Source: CAYRFF01 sp964436125 | GTDB lineage: Bacteria; Bacteroidota; Bacteroidia; Chitinophagales; Saprospiraceae | Reading direction: 5' to 3' | Length of the DNA: 15,047 bases | Assembly (NCBI GenBank): GCA_964436125.1 | Contig: CAYTBT010000053.1 | Coordinates: 1 to 15,047, forward strand | Shown here: one piece after another, positions 14,990 to 15,047 of the stretch | Layout of the letters: the number at the start of each line of letters is the position of its first letter | Position numbering within the stretch: the first letter of the stretch is position 1 | Program-made: the position numbers and the translations under genes | The notes under the pieces: generated by a model | Told to the model about the DNA's origin: nothing | The model's input: the letters and a program-made list of their open reading frames with translations, nothing else | The model's database searches: none

Positions 14990-15047
14990 TTATTTTGGTT
15001 GTAAAAAATAGATTTTTCCTCTGATGTTATCATGATCCGGTAAGCTT
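14990..15047 (-). CDS. istA: IstA transposase, extreme C-terminus (cut by window edge)
   Basis: Only the last 18 codons and the stop are present; the rest lies beyond the right edge. They read SLPDHDNIRGKIYFLQPK. The HxNIRG motif is a hallmark of the IstA C-terminus, followed by the usual aromatic pair region. The stop is 8 bp ahead of istB, the normal arrangement. IstA is the DDE integrase that cuts and joins the element ends. The call rests on the motif and position, as too little is visible for domains. Confidence 0.65.
   Translation of the reverse strand, partial: SLPDHDNIRGKIYFLQPK

Larger units (their letters stand above)
14171..15047 (-). mobile_element. IS21-family insertion sequence, istB-proximal end (partial)
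   Basis: The element enters from the right edge and ends near 14171-14183. It contains, in transcription order on the minus strand, the last codons of istA, the complete istB, about 40 bp of non-coding DNA, and two 16-bp terminal direct repeats. IS21 elements carry exactly this istA-istB pair and multiple short terminal repeats. The exact outer base is not certain: TG dinucleotides at 14171 and 14183 both fit a TG...CA end. The other end and the target duplication lie outside the window. Confidence 0.85.

Noticed and set aside
1..15047. CRISPR array, tRNA, rRNA or defence island
   Set aside because: No regularly spaced repeats, no tRNA T-arm-like sequence and no defence-gene signatures were found on either strand by reading.

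Overview
The window looks like a chromosomal segment of a member of the Bacteroidota. The main clue is the 640-residue envelope protein that joins TPR helices, WD40-like PD40 repeats, a carboxypeptidase-regulatory-like insert and an OmpA C-terminal domain, an architecture typical of that phylum. Weak or absent Shine-Dalgarno sequences before most starts agree. The DNA is moderately AT-rich and the genes are densely packed. Nothing in the sequence fixes a genus.

Layout from left to right. (1) Bases 257-2609, minus strand: a likely three-gene operon transcribed cysQ-like phosphatase, family 2 glycosyltransferase, META-domain lipoprotein. (2) Bases 2762-3613, minus strand: two small paralogous ArsR-family repressors in tandem, with no visible metal-binding cysteines. 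A perfect 18-bp inverted repeat separates them from cysQ. (3) Bases 3758-6934, minus strand: an alpha/beta hydrolase, an S41 C-terminal processing protease and tsaB (tRNA t6A synthesis), the last two nearly abutting. (4) A 417-bp gap without a convincing gene, then, on the plus strand, a cytoplasmic YceI-family protein (7352-7894) and an intergenic element with nested inverted repeats (7913-8025). (5) Bases 8143-10679, plus strand: a tightly coupled operon of an extended SDR (epimerase/reductase-like), a CPBP-family membrane protein with degenerate active-site motifs, and a classical SDR. (6) Bases 10834-13785, minus strand: a cytoplasmic TPR protein followed 3 bp later by the OmpA/PD40 envelope protein, which appears to start with TTG. 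(7) A 385-bp stretch with nothing recognisable, then the end of an IS21-family insertion sequence: two 16-bp direct repeats, istB, and the last codons of istA running off the right edge.

The genes are mostly housekeeping or envelope functions: sulfur-nucleotide recycling, envelope glycan modification, periplasmic proteolysis, tRNA modification and outer-membrane/peptidoglycan attachment. The only clear mobile DNA is the IS21 element at the right edge. I did not find a defence system, CRISPR array, tRNA or rRNA gene. The less ordinary features are the tandem ArsR pair, the SDR-CPBP-SDR operon, the nested inverted-repeat element after yceI, and the TPR protein with an unrecognised N-terminal region.
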